A DNA stretch of 64,000 nt from Parachlamydia sp. AcF125 (lineage in GTDB: Bacteria; Chlamydiota; Chlamydiia; Chlamydiales; Parachlamydiaceae). The first letter of the stretch is position 1. Each line of letters begins with the position of its first letter. This document shows positions 1 to 9,218 of this stretch, one piece after another. The stretch is taken from positions 62,001 to 126,000 of the forward strand of contig NZ_JAEMUD010000005.1 in the NCBI RefSeq assembly GCF_018342475.1, written 5' to 3'. The position numbers and the translations under genes were made by a program. A model generated the notes under the pieces. That model was not told where the DNA came from. It saw nothing but the letters and a program-made list of their open reading frames with translations, and did no database searches.

Positions 1-2
1 CC

Positions 3-518
3 TTTCAATTGATGGAGTGGGAAGAGGAGAAATTGAAAGAATTTGGGACTCTTTTATCTCAAGTACCCGAAAAAATTCAAGCCTGTGGCTTGTGCGGTTG
101 CTTGAAAGATGAAGGGGGGGAGTGCCCTTTTTGCAACGATCCCATTCGACAAACCTCTAAGACCCTGTGCCTGATCTGTTCATCCCGCGATGCCTTTTCT
201 ATCGAAGAAACGCGGGAATATAAAGGTTTATATCATGTGCTAGGTGGATTGCTGTCTCCCATCGCAGGCTTTGGCCCTGAATGCTTATCTCTTACTACTC
301 TAAAAGAAAGAATCAAAACTTATCAAATAGATGAGGTAGTGATCGCCCTAGGTTCCACCCTCGAGGGAGACGCGACCGCGCTATATATTAAAAGAGAATT
401 GAGCGCTTTTCCTATTCAGGTGTCTCGTTTAGCTTATGGGTTGCCTGTCGGAAGTTCCTTAGATTATGTCGATGGCGGGACTTTAGCCCGGGCTTTCTCG
501 GGAAGGGCAAGTTTTTGA
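3..518 (+). CDS. recR: Recombination protein RecR, 5' end outside window
   Basis: RecR works with RecF/RecO in loading RecA at gaps and in recombinational repair in the cytoplasm. The visible part has the four-cysteine zinc finger (CGLC ... CPFC) followed by a Toprim domain with the family sequences EYKGLYHVLGG and LSP, and later AYGLPVGSSLDYVD. The frame is open to the first base (codons FQL before the first Met), and these residues align with the family's segment just after the helix-hairpin-helix. About 30 N-terminal residues are therefore missing and the apparent TTG/ATG start at 9-14 is internal. The C-terminal end is normal. It lies 149 bases upstream of bamA on the same strand. Confidence 0.93.
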   Translation, partial: FQLMEWEEEKLKEFGTLLSQVPEKIQACGLCGCLKDEGGECPFCNDPIRQTSKTLCLICSSRDAFSIEETREYKGLYHVLGGLLSPIAGFGPECLSLTTLKERIKTYQIDEVVIALGSTLEGDATALYIKRELSAFPIQVSRLAYGLPVGSSLDYVDGGTLARAFSGRASF

Positions 519-667
519 GCCATTCGTTTTTAAACACTTGCCCAATTTCAGTCATGAGTAAAAGTTGCAAATATTGTAGGGAATTCTCTATCATCATTCC
601 TCCTTAGCGTTCGATTTCCCCTCATTTAATCTGACAGAACGAAAAGGCGTATCACAAAGGATCTATC

Positions 668-3019
668 ATGAAACAATTCCAGTATGCTCTATTCATTCTT
701 GCAATTTTTCTTCTTCAGGGCTTTAGGCTTTCGGCTAATACTTATCAATATGAAGGTCAAACTATTGAAAAAATTCAAATTCTGAATGGCAACCAAAAAA
801 GTGCGCAGCCGATTGATGAAAATGCCATTAAAGCTCGCTTAAAAACTAAAGAAAACAGTCTTTTTACCCACTCTTCATTTGATCAAGACCTAAAATTATT
901 GGCTACTGAGTTTGACCATGTTGAGCCCATCATGGAACCAAGTGAAAGAAAAATTCGCTTAACTTTAAAAGTATGGCCAAAACCTCGTATAAGGATTATT
1001 CGTTGGGCAGGAAATGAAAGAATTAAAACCGAGGGGTTGCAAAAAGAACTTAAGATTAAACCTTTAACCGTATTTGATAGGCTTGCTTTTAATAAAGCTT
1101 TTCAAGCACTCAAAGCTTATTATGTTAAGCAAGGATTTTTTGAAGCTCAGCTTGACTATAGCGTGAATTGGAATGAAATCGCCAATGAAGTAGAGATCGA
1201 TATCAACATTCAAGAAGGGCGAGCTGGGAAAATCAAAAAAATATGCTTCCGCAATTTTACGACTGAAGAAAAAGCTGAATTGCTTGATCAAATGGTGACA
1301 AAAGAATATTCATTCCTTACGAGTTGGTTAACTGAAGAAGGCACTTATCGTGAAGAAGCCATGCAGCACGATCAATACCAGATTTTAAATTACCTGCACA
1401 ATAAGGGATATGCAGATGCAAGTGTAGATATTAAAATCGAGGAAGCTTCCCAAAAGGACCGTATTTTCATTTTAATTACAGCTCATAAGGGGCGTTGCTA
1501 CCACTTTGGGAAAGTGACTTTTGAAGGAAACACCTTATTTGATGAAAAGCAAATTGAGAATTTATTGACCTTTAAAGAAGGGATGCAATACTCCCCTGAG
1601 GGTATTGTTTCCTCAGTTAAAAATATCGCCAATTACTATGGCCGCCGAGGGTATATCGAAGCCTATGTCGATTACGAGCCTCGCTTAGACCCAGAGAATG
1701 GCTCATACTCGCTCCATCTTAAAATTCATGAAGGGAAACAATACTTTGTGGGTTTAATTAAAGTCTTAGGAAATTGTTCTACTGAAACAAGCGTCATTTT
1801 GCACGAAACGCTTTTAGTCCCTGGCCAGGTTTTTAACGCCCATAAGCTGCATTTGACTGAAGAAAGACTCAAAAACATCGGATATTTCAAAAATGTGAAC
1901 GTCTATGCGGTCAAATCCCAATCGTGTGAGCTGGGGGAAAATTATCGAGATTTACATATTGAAGTAGAAGAGACCAGCACAGGGCGCTTTGGCTTGGCAG
2001 TAGGGTATAGCACGATTGAAAGCCTCTTTGGAAATATTAGCATTACAGAAAACAATTTTAGCTATAAAGGGTTGGGAACCCTATTGCGAACTGGCTATGG
2101 AGGGTTGAGAGGGGGGGGCGAACTTCTTAATTTGAACGCCACTATTGGATCTAAAAGCCGCAGCTACTCCCTTTCCTGGGCAAAACCTTTCTTTATGGAC
2201 ACCCCATGGACTGTGGGATTTGATATTGAAAGATCCAATAACCGCTATCTCTCCAGCGATTATACCATTGATGCGTCCCAGTTTGTTTTGCATGCCGTTT
2301 ACAATGTCAACGATTTTTTGCGGGCAGGGGTACACTATCGCCTTCGTGATTCAAGAGTGCATCTAGACCATCCCCATGAAGCGAGTCCTATCTTAAGACG
2401 AGAAGCTAAAAATGGAGGGATTATTTCTGCTTTAGGAAGTTCGCTTATTTACGATTCTTCGGATAGTCCCACTTATCCTCGCAAAGGTTTTAAGTCCCGT
2501 GTCGACGTTGAAGTCGCTGGATTGGGGGGGCGCCATCATTTCGGCTCTTTAGCTTATATCAATTCCTATTACATCCCGGTAGAAAAAAGTGGGGTGCTAA
2601 AATTCCGTGCAGATTTCCGATTTATTCAACCTTTTGGGCACACATCAGAAGAAACTTTGCCACTGGATGAAAAATTATACCTGGGGGGAAATAGCACTAT
2701 TCGTGGTTATCGCTCCTATCGTTTGGGACCACAATTTGAAGATGGCGAGCCGCGAGGAGGTTTGTCTTTGCAACTCTACTCTGCAGAATATGCCCATGCC
2801 TTTAATGGCCGTATGGAAGGGTTTGTCTTTTGCGATGCTGGTTATCTTTCTGGGAATACGTGGGACTTCGGAGGGTTAAATACTTCTGTTGGGCTTGGAA
2901 CACGTCTTAAAGTGCTGGCAAATGGTCCGCCATTAACGATTGGTATGGGTTTTCCGCTTAATGCGCAAAACCGCAGTGAAGTTAAACGCTTCTTTCTGAC
3001 AATTGGTGGGCAATTCTAA
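668..3019 (+). CDS. bamA: Outer membrane protein assembly factor BamA (Omp85)
   Basis: Central component of the machine that folds and inserts beta-barrel proteins into the outer membrane. The 783-residue protein starts with a Sec signal peptide (about residues 1-23, ending RLSA), followed by periplasmic POTRA domains to about residue 430 and then a 16-strand-type barrel. Family motifs visible in the barrel are YDSSDSPTYPRKG and the substrate-pore motif LGGNSTIRGY (a version of VRGF). The chain ends in an aromatic residue (GGQF), as expected for an outer membrane barrel. ATG 668 is preceded by AAAGGA. The order bamA-skp-lpxD is the classical envelope cluster and the three genes are probably expressed together in part. 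Confidence 0.96.
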   Translation: MKQFQYALFILAIFLLQGFRLSANTYQYEGQTIEKIQILNGNQKSAQPIDENAIKARLKTKENSLFTHSSFDQDLKLLATEFDHVEPIMEPSERKIRLTLKVWPKPRIRIIRWAGNERIKTEGLQKELKIKPLTVFDRLAFNKAFQALKAYYVKQGFFEAQLDYSVNWNEIANEVEIDINIQEGRAGKIKKICFRNFTTEEKAELLDQMVTKEYSFLTSWLTEEGTYREEAMQHDQYQILNYLHNKGYADASVDIKIEEASQKDRIFILITAHKGRCYHFGKVTFEGNTLFDEKQIENLLTFKEGMQYSPEGIVSSVKNIANYYGRRGYIEAYVDYEPRLDPENGSYSLHLKIHEGKQYFVGLIKVLGNCSTETSVILHETLLVPGQVFNAHKLHLTEERLKNIGYFKNVNVYAVKSQSCELGENYRDLHIEVEETSTGRFGLAVGYSTIESLFGNISITENNFSYKGLGTLLRTGYGGLRGGGELLNLNATIGSKSRSYSLSWAKPFFMDTPWTVGFDIERSNNRYLSSDYTIDASQFVLHAVYNVNDFLRAGVHYRLRDSRVHLDHPHEASPILRREAKNGGIISALGSSLIYDSSDSPTYPRKGFKSRVDVEVAGLGGRHHFGSLAYINSYYIPVEKSGVLKFRADFRFIQPFGHTSEETLPLDEKLYLGGNSTIRGYRSYRLGPQFEDGEPRGGLSLQLYSAEYAHAFNGRMEGFVFCDAGYLSGNTWDFGGLNTSVGLGTRLKVLANGPPLTIGMGFPLNAQNRSEVKRFFLTIGGQF

Positions 3020-3057
3020 GAAATTTTGTTTTAGAACGTATGATGAGGAGAAAAAAT

Positions 3058-3651
3058 ATGAAAAATATCCGTGTAGCTTTACTAAAAATGCTTGTGGCAG
3101 GTTCAATCGGATTTATCCTTTGCGCTGCAGCTCCGACAACACACGATTTAACTCCTGTAAAGGGCTTCGATAGGGCAGCTAAAGTGGCTATCGTAAATTT
3201 TAAAGAGTGCGTCGAAAAATCTAAAATTGGGAAACATGAACAATCCGTTTTCGAATCTTTAAAAAAACAGATGGAAAACTCTTTGCAAGAAAAAGAAAAA
3301 AGCTTAAATGAAATTGCAGCAAAGTTTAATGACCCCGATTATTTAGATACTCTTTCGCCAGAAGCTGAAGCAGAGCTTAAGCATAAATATCGCACACTCA
3401 ACCAAGAGATTACTCAGTACCAAAATCAATATTATCAGGCATTAAGCCAGACAAATATGAAGATTATCCAGAAATTGCAAGAGCTGATTTCTAAAGCGGC
3501 GGCGACGGTGGCCAAAGAAGTCGGAGTGGATATTATTTTAAATGAAGAAAGCAGCTTCTTCTATAAACCAGAATTTGATTTGTCCAACAAGGTGATTGAA
3601 CTCCTGGATAAAATGTCGGAAACAGACTTCAATCCTTCTGCAACTAAATAA
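3058..3651 (+). CDS. skp: Periplasmic chaperone Skp/OmpH family
   Basis: OmpH/Skp proteins hold unfolded outer membrane proteins in the periplasm and deliver them to the BAM complex. The chain has a basic N terminus and a hydrophobic signal segment ending near CAAAP, then the characteristic VAIVNFKECVEKS strand and a long charged coiled coil (about residues 60-140) before a short C-terminal strand region. The frame is open from ATG 3040, but GAGGAG at 3045-3050 sits seven bases before ATG 3058. I therefore take 3058 as the start (197 residues). It follows bamA by 38 bases and is closed by a hairpin. Confidence 0.9.
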   Translation: MKNIRVALLKMLVAGSIGFILCAAAPTTHDLTPVKGFDRAAKVAIVNFKECVEKSKIGKHEQSVFESLKKQMENSLQEKEKSLNEIAAKFNDPDYLDTLSPEAEAELKHKYRTLNQEITQYQNQYYQALSQTNMKIIQKLQELISKAAATVAKEVGVDIILNEESSFFYKPEFDLSNKVIELLDKMSETDFNPSATK

Positions 3652-3658
3652 AAATTTT

Positions 3659-3693
3659 AATAAGGAGCATGGGATCCCATGTTCCTTATTTTA
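3659..3693 (+). terminator. Hairpin terminator after skp
   Basis: AATAAGGA and TCCTTATT flank the palindrome CATGGGATCCCATG. Together they give a nearly perfect stem (one G-U pair in RNA) directly after the skp stop codon, followed by a short T-rich stretch. It probably ends the bamA-skp transcript. Confidence 0.7.
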
Positions 3694-3887
3694 TAACTGA
3701 ACTTTGAATTTTGTTTATAAAGAGGTCAAATAAATTTGGCATCAGTGTCAGGCTATTTTCGAGAAAAACAACTTGCCAACCAAGTTGAAAGTGTCTAGAG
3801 ACTAAAAAGAAAATTCAACGTGTATGTTAATCATTCTAATCGTAGAGAAGCGTACTTTTTAGTACCCCATTGTGACTAGGTTATTCC

Positions 3888-4961
3888 ATGATAAAAAAAG
3901 CATTTACTCTTTCAGAATTAGCTGAATTGACTCAAGCCACGCTTGTTGGCAATCCTCACCACACTATCACTGGAGTGGCAGACCTGGCCTCTGCTGGAGA
4001 AAATGATGCTTCATTTTTATCACGGCCTAAGTATACGAGCTCCAGATACGATGAAGCGATGCGCAAATCAAAGGCAGGGGTAGTTTTTATTTCACCTGAT
4101 ACTTTTTATGACAAAACTCGCAATGTTTTAATTGTAGAGGATCCCTCGCGCGCTTTTCAATTAACTCTAGAAGCTTTTTTTGAAGAAAAAAGAAGTCAAT
4201 CAGGGTTTTTGGGGATTCATTCCACTGCGGTGGTGCACGAAACGGCCGTGATTGGGCAGAATGTCACCCTTGGACCTTATTGTGTGATTGACCATGGAGT
4301 TCACATTGGAGCTAATACAACCATAGGCGCTGGCTGTTATATTGGGTCCCACACTTTCGTGGGAAGTGATTGCTTTTTCTATCCGCATGTGACAATTCGA
4401 GAGAGGTGCCAAATTGGAAATCGGGTTATTTTGCAGCCAGGTGTCATTATTGGATCCTGTGGCTTTGGATATACCACCGATGCGAAAGGGCAGCATACCA
4501 AGCTCAACCAGATCGGCATTGTGTTGATTGAAGACGATGTAGAAATTGGAGCAAATGTCACCATAGACCGAGCGCGCTTTAAAGAGACTCGCATCGGAAA
4601 AGGATCCAAAATAGATAACGCTGTACAAATCGCGCATGGGGTAACGATTGGTGCTCACTGTTTAATTGTGGCCCAAACTGGCATTGCAGGTTCCACAAAA
4701 ATAGGGAATCATGTGGTGATAGGTGGGCAGGCAGCTGTAGGAGGGCACCTGGAGATCGCCTCAGGAGTCATCATTGCGGCTAAATCAGGGGTCACTAAAT
4801 CCTTGAAAGAACCGGGAAAATATGGCGGTTTTCCAGTAATTCCTCTTTCTGAGCATAATCGTCAGTCTGTGCAAGCGCGCAATATTGGAAAATATTTAGA
4901 GCACATTGAAAAACTTGAAAAAAGATTGGAGAGCCTTGAAAAAAAGAGCTCTGAGAATTAA
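3888..4961 (+). CDS. lpxD: UDP-3-O-acylglucosamine N-acyltransferase LpxD
   Basis: Third step of lipid A synthesis: transfers an N-linked hydroxyacyl chain from acyl-ACP to UDP-3-O-acylglucosamine in the cytoplasm. The 357-residue protein has the N-terminal uridine-binding domain (TGVADLASAGENDASFLS) and then a long left-handed beta helix of hexapeptide repeats (about residues 105-320). The catalytic histidine is H250 in AVQIAHGVTIG. The C terminus is a charged coiled helix as in the family trimer. It follows skp by 236 bases, behind the hairpin, so it may have its own promoter; I could not place one with confidence. Confidence 0.95.
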   Translation: MIKKAFTLSELAELTQATLVGNPHHTITGVADLASAGENDASFLSRPKYTSSRYDEAMRKSKAGVVFISPDTFYDKTRNVLIVEDPSRAFQLTLEAFFEEKRSQSGFLGIHSTAVVHETAVIGQNVTLGPYCVIDHGVHIGANTTIGAGCYIGSHTFVGSDCFFYPHVTIRERCQIGNRVILQPGVIIGSCGFGYTTDAKGQHTKLNQIGIVLIEDDVEIGANVTIDRARFKETRIGKGSKIDNAVQIAHGVTIGAHCLIVAQTGIAGSTKIGNHVVIGGQAAVGGHLEIASGVIIAAKSGVTKSLKEPGKYGGFPVIPLSEHNRQSVQARNIGKYLEHIEKLEKRLESLEKKSSEN

Positions 4962-4967
4962 GTCTGC

Positions 4968-4999
4968 ATAGGGTCTTTCTGCCGTGAAACCCTATTTTT
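4968..4999 (+). terminator. Terminator after lpxD
   Basis: ATAGGGT (4968-4974) pairs with ACCCTAT (4989-4995) and is followed by a run of T, immediately after the lpxD stop codon. Confidence 0.6.
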
Positions 5000-5366
5000 A
5001 GGCTTTATCGCCCTCCATGCAAAATAGCTTTTCTCTTCAAGGCTAATTTCTAAATTTTCATAAGCAGAGGAATTAAACGACTTAGGCGCTCTACAAGGTA
5101 CCTTAGGGTTAATACTCGGCGGCTCGGAAAATGATCCCGAGCGCTACCCATGCTGCTCATCTATTTATTCGATCTCATCTCAGCTAATAAAATAGGGATT
5201 AGCGAATTTCATTCATGAAACGGATAAACTTCATTACCCCTATGCGGGTTGCTTATGAACAGTTGCGTTTGCGGATGACCTCCGATTAAATAAGGGTTCA
5301 TACACCGACAGGTGAGGGAATTGAAAAAGTAGGGAAACTTTCGCTTTGCTGAAGAGCGATTCAATT
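5000..5366. other. Intergenic stretch, no gene recognised
   Basis: Between the lpxD terminator and the 3' end of the autotransporter gene. It holds one short plus-strand frame (5215-5286, 23 codons, MKRINFIT...) too short to call. No tRNA, repeat or clear promoter is seen. Confidence 0.5.
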
Positions 5367-7925
5367 TTAATAAAAGGCGTTAAGACCTAAGCTTGCTTGG
5401 TAGTTAGAAAAACAGTGTCCTTTTTCTCCGGCTAGCTGTCCATAAAGTTGCACACCAGGGAAAATCTGTTTCTTGGCTTGAAGAAAGCTTTCGAACGAAT
5501 GGCGATGCAAGGGGGCACCTTGAACCTTAAAAGAGTCTCCAAAGTTTTTAAATTGTACGCGCATTTCGTTTTGAAAACCTTTGAAAGCATAACGCCAATC
5601 GAAGCCCACCTTAATTTCTAATCCATCAAAATCTCCCCTAACATGAAATCCCATCCGAGATTTTATTGTAGACAATTTTTTATGGAGGATTTTTAAATTA
5701 AGGATTTTCCCGTGACGTTCTATAGAACTTTGTTGATGAAAATAACTTAAATCTAGGCCTAGAAATGGTTGCCATTTAACCTTAGAGGCACAGAATGTTT
5801 TACCTAATTCAAAATAAGCAGCGCCATTTGCAAGAAAAGGGTTTGTGCTGGGTCGAATCCTTTCGTTTTTAATGAAAGCGAGCCGTTTTATTTTGCAATT
5901 TCCTCCTCCTCCTATCAAATTAGCCAAAGCGTAAAAAGAAGGGTGTTGATAGAGAGCGAATAAAATTCCTTGTGTTTGATGGACTTTTGCATTTCCTCCT
6001 AGTTTAAAATTTATTTGATTGAACTCATAATTAACGGAAGCGCCGAGCGCTAAGTGCAAACCAAGATATTTAAAGCCCCCTAGATTTATATTCCACGTGG
6101 TAGATTTCAAACCAGGTGTGCGGTGAGAATTAGAAATAAATCCCCTTTCCCCGCTCCCTTGTGCCCAAAAGGTGAGGGGAGAGCCCCCTTGGCAGCAAAC
6201 AGGTAAGCATAAATTCAGGGCGCTGAGACGCTGAATTAAACGATGATGAGAAAATTGAAGGGATTGGATCAAACTTACATACTGAGCGCCACTATATTGA
6301 GCTAACCTTTTTTGAAGCTGCCCTGGAGTTAAGGTGCCTAAATGATGAATCAGGGCCTGTTGAGAATAATCAGGTTGTAAAAGTTGGTCAATTTGTCTTG
6401 CAACATTTCTCTGATTTTGGTTAGCAGCAAAAGGATTGAAATTCGTTTTTAAGGTCAGGAAAACATGGGCGGCATCGTATTCTAAAGAAGGTAAAAAATA
6501 AGGGTTAGTCACACTACAGCTGGAAAATGTTCCATTTCTACCTTTCTGCCCACGGACAATCAAATAAGGAGTTCCTACATGGTATTGTCCATCAGGGGAA
6601 TGAATGTTTAAGTTTCCATTAATACTTGCTAAGCCCTGAGCGTCTACTAAACTGCTTTGCCCGCTCCCATCAATCGAAGCTGCAAGCACACTTTCTGCAC
6701 TTTGAAGGTAGTTGCCTGCAATGTTAAAAGTCCCAACCATGTGATTTCCTGGGACAAATATGGCCCCTGTTTGAATAGTTAAATCTCCATTGATCGATCC
6801 TGTTCCTGCTAAAGTACCCCCTTGGATATCTGTGCACCCTGTGAAAGTATGGTTACCATTTAGAATTAACCTACCTGAACCCTTTTTAGCTAAGCTACCC
6901 CCTATTCCACTTATAGTGCCCTCAATGGTTGAATCGGTATGATTAGCCCCCAAGGAGAGCTGAAAAGCATTTAAATGAATCGAACTAGAGGAATCAGCAG
7001 AAAGCGAACCGAGGGTATTATGTTGATTAAATTGCAGTTGGGACTGAGAGTGGAGATTAATTGCCGCCTCTCCTCCTGACGCTGTTTCTTCAAATATAAC
7101 CGAACTTGCATGTGTCAAAATAGTTGAGGTGTTAGCCATGCTATTTCCACTGAATGTCACCCTAGACCCATTTATAGCTAAAACTTGGGCAGAGTTAGCT
7201 TGACTAGCGCCCTTAAAACTTAAAGTGGTTTTATCAGCAAATATTCTGATGTTTTGAGCTTTAGAAGTATTCGTAAAGGCAATATTTCCCTTGTCAGTGC
7301 TCGTGATTGTGGCTGATCCGCCCCTGCTATTGTTAAAAAAAGTGGCTGTGGACCTATCACCCGTCATCGTAATTTGAGCATTCCCTGCTGTAGAAGTGGA
7401 GAAAAATTCCAGCAAGCCTCCACTTGCCTTGAGATTAATATTGGCATTAGAAGCTGTAGCGCTATTGGCAAATCGCAGGCGTCCCACATTTGTTAACTCA
7501 TAAAATATCTTTCCGGATTGGGTAGCATCTGCTGAGCTATTATTTTCAAAGCGAAAAATTGAATTAGAACCATGGATTGAAAAAACTTGCTCAGATGTTC
7601 CCGAATTAGCCACGCCAACTTGTTGCAGGCGGAATTGCCTAGAAGTCGTAAACTGTAAAATAAAATTGTAGCAAGCTGTATCTACAAATTGAAGAGTCCC
7701 CATCCTAATATCTGTGGCGGGCGAGCCAGATAAAGTAGGCGTAAAAATGAAGCCGCTAGAGGAAAAAACGGCTGTATCATCACTTCCTGGTAGGGTATTA
7801 AGGTCCCAGTTTGATGTCGTTAAGGCATCCTCGCTTATACCTCCCGTCCAAGGAATTTCGATACAAAATGCAGCTTGAATAATTACCAGTAAAAATGAGG
7901 TGAGAATCCCGTTTTTGATTTGCAC
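5367..7925 (-). CDS. Autotransporter with C-terminal beta barrel
   Basis: An 852-residue type V secretion (autotransporter) protein. It begins with a signal peptide (about residues 1-21, ending AAFCIEIP). The passenger is low in charge and rich in N, S, T and G, with repeating beta strands. It includes the autotransporter-associated repeat (KKGSGRLILNGNHTFTG, then GGTLAGTGSINGDL) near residue 340-380. From about residue 560 the sequence looks like a transmembrane barrel (WAQGSGERGFISN, then strands with alternating residues) and it ends LGLNAFY with a terminal aromatic residue. This resembles chlamydial Pmp-type proteins in design, but I do not see the GGAI and FxxN repeats of true Pmps. It stands alone between convergent lpxD and a possible small gene, so its partner or target cannot be inferred. 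Confidence 0.87.
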   Translation of the reverse strand: MQIKNGILTSFLLVIIQAAFCIEIPWTGGISEDALTTSNWDLNTLPGSDDTAVFSSSGFIFTPTLSGSPATDIRMGTLQFVDTACYNFILQFTTSRQFRLQQVGVANSGTSEQVFSIHGSNSIFRFENNSSADATQSGKIFYELTNVGRLRFANSATASNANINLKASGGLLEFFSTSTAGNAQITMTGDRSTATFFNNSRGGSATITSTDKGNIAFTNTSKAQNIRIFADKTTLSFKGASQANSAQVLAINGSRVTFSGNSMANTSTILTHASSVIFEETASGGEAAINLHSQSQLQFNQHNTLGSLSADSSSSIHLNAFQLSLGANHTDSTIEGTISGIGGSLAKKGSGRLILNGNHTFTGCTDIQGGTLAGTGSINGDLTIQTGAIFVPGNHMVGTFNIAGNYLQSAESVLAASIDGSGQSSLVDAQGLASINGNLNIHSPDGQYHVGTPYLIVRGQKGRNGTFSSCSVTNPYFLPSLEYDAAHVFLTLKTNFNPFAANQNQRNVARQIDQLLQPDYSQQALIHHLGTLTPGQLQKRLAQYSGAQYVSLIQSLQFSHHRLIQRLSALNLCLPVCCQGGSPLTFWAQGSGERGFISNSHRTPGLKSTTWNINLGGFKYLGLHLALGASVNYEFNQINFKLGGNAKVHQTQGILFALYQHPSFYALANLIGGGGNCKIKRLAFIKNERIRPSTNPFLANGAAYFELGKTFCASKVKWQPFLGLDLSYFHQQSSIERHGKILNLKILHKKLSTIKSRMGFHVRGDFDGLEIKVGFDWRYAFKGFQNEMRVQFKNFGDSFKVQGAPLHRHSFESFLQAKKQIFPGVQLYGQLAGEKGHCFSNYQASLGLNAFY

Positions 7926-8023
7926 GGCTATAACCTTTTTGTTTTTTTCAAATAGTAAATAACATGGCGAAATAAAAGAAAAGATAAAATTTAACTTATG
8001 TCTTCAGGGGCTTACCTATCTCA

Positions 8024-8245
8024 TTACATGTCGCTTAAAGCCAATGAAGAAGGCGCGAGAAATGGAAGAGCACCTTGATCACGCCAAGAACCTCTTTTGC
8101 TACCAAAGAGATTTTTAGACGCTATGCACTGCTTATAATTCTCGTTATAAACAGCTTCCGTTTCTGTAGTTAATGAACAGAGGGGATGAATAACATGAAA
8201 GGTCAGTTTTTGGTCGGTTCCCATAAAACTGTTATGGAAGGCCAC
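8024..8245 (-). CDS. Possible small protein, 73 residues, unknown
   Basis: I do not recognise the product. It is a soluble 73-residue frame with no membrane segment or motif. The reason to list it is its start: GTG 8245 is preceded, five bases upstream on the minus strand, by a perfect AAGGAG. It lies 75 bases downstream of mutM on the same strand. Composition is not strongly gene-like, so it may be spurious. Confidence 0.33.
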   Translation of the reverse strand: MAFHNSFMGTDQKLTFHVIHPLCSLTTETEAVYNENYKQCIASKNLFGSKRGSWRDQGALPFLAPSSLALSDM

Positions 8246-8320
8246 ATTCTCTCCTTATTCGAAGAAAAAATTCCTTTTTAAACCAGCTTTTCAAGCTAGC
8301 TTTGCCTAAGGTAGAGGATT

Positions 8321-9151
8321 TTAAAAAACCTGGCAGGTGGGGCAAAAGTGGCTTCCTCGTTGCCCTACTGTGATTTTTTGGATAATAGTTTGGCAACGTG
8401 GGCAAGGTAAGCCATCTTTTCGAAAAACATTTAATTGATTTTGATTGGTTCCACGCCGTCCACTTATACTAAAATAATTGGCGCGCGCAGCCCCAAGACT
8501 TGTCCCCGTATTTTTAATCCCATTTTGCAAAACTAGGGGAATAGCGTTATGTAAAGCTTCTGTCTCTTTTTGGGTTAAAGTGGATACACGTCTTAAGGGG
8601 TGAATTTTAGCAACCCATAAGGCCTCGTCGACATAGATATTTCCTAAGCCGGCAACAAAATGTTGATCGAGCAAAAAGGGTTTGATTTGCCGCTGATGGC
8701 CTTTTAAAAGCGCCTTGAAAGCAGTTAAAGTAAAATCGACTGAGAGTGGTTCAATTCCCAATTGATTGAGATATTCTTGAGGATTGCTGACTAAATTCCA
8801 TTTCCCAAATTTACGTTGATCTTCGTAACGTAAAATCCTCCCATCATCTAAATATAACCGTACCCTTTCATGCGAATGGGTGATTGGATCTGTTTTTTTT
8901 GCAATTAAAAACTTTCCTGTCATACGCAAATGGATGAGCAGGGTATCCTCTGATAAAGTGAAAACCAAAAACTTGCCGCGTCGATTGATGTGGAGAATTT
9001 TTTGCCGGGCAATCTTTTTACAAAAAGCAGAAGGGCTGGGGACCGCAATGCTTCTTTCCCAAAAGATATGCGCTTTTTCAATGGTTCTTCCTTCGAGATT
9101 GGCCTCTCGCATTTCTCGAATAATTGTTTCAACTTCTGGTAACTCAGGCAT
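8321..9151 (-). CDS. mutM: Formamidopyrimidine-DNA glycosylase MutM/Fpg
   Basis: Removes 8-oxoguanine and ring-opened purines from DNA and cleaves the abasic site. The catalytic N-terminal proline requires the start at ATG 9151 (protein begins M-PELPEVETI), not the upstream in-frame GTG at 9157. Further family features are the lysine-containing strand MTGKFLI, the helix-two-turn-helix region with GLGNIYVDEALW, and the C-terminal four-cysteine zinc finger (CPRC ... CPTC). Full length (276 residues). It lies on the same strand as leuS, 67 bases downstream, and may be cotranscribed with it. Confidence 0.95.
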   Translation of the reverse strand: MPELPEVETIIREMREANLEGRTIEKAHIFWERSIAVPSPSAFCKKIARQKILHINRRGKFLVFTLSEDTLLIHLRMTGKFLIAKKTDPITHSHERVRLYLDDGRILRYEDQRKFGKWNLVSNPQEYLNQLGIEPLSVDFTLTAFKALLKGHQRQIKPFLLDQHFVAGLGNIYVDEALWVAKIHPLRRVSTLTQKETEALHNAIPLVLQNGIKNTGTSLGAARANYFSISGRRGTNQNQLNVFRKDGLPCPRCQTIIQKITVGQRGSHFCPTCQVF

Positions 9152-9218
9152 GCTCACTCATTGTGGGTGAATTAAAATTTACTCCTCTTTTAGCAGAGAG
9201 GGGATGCATCTTTTAGTT

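Noticed and set aside
5215-5286. 23-codon frame MKRINFIT... upstream of nothing
   Set aside because: Too short, no ribosome site, and no neighbour that would support a leader peptide.
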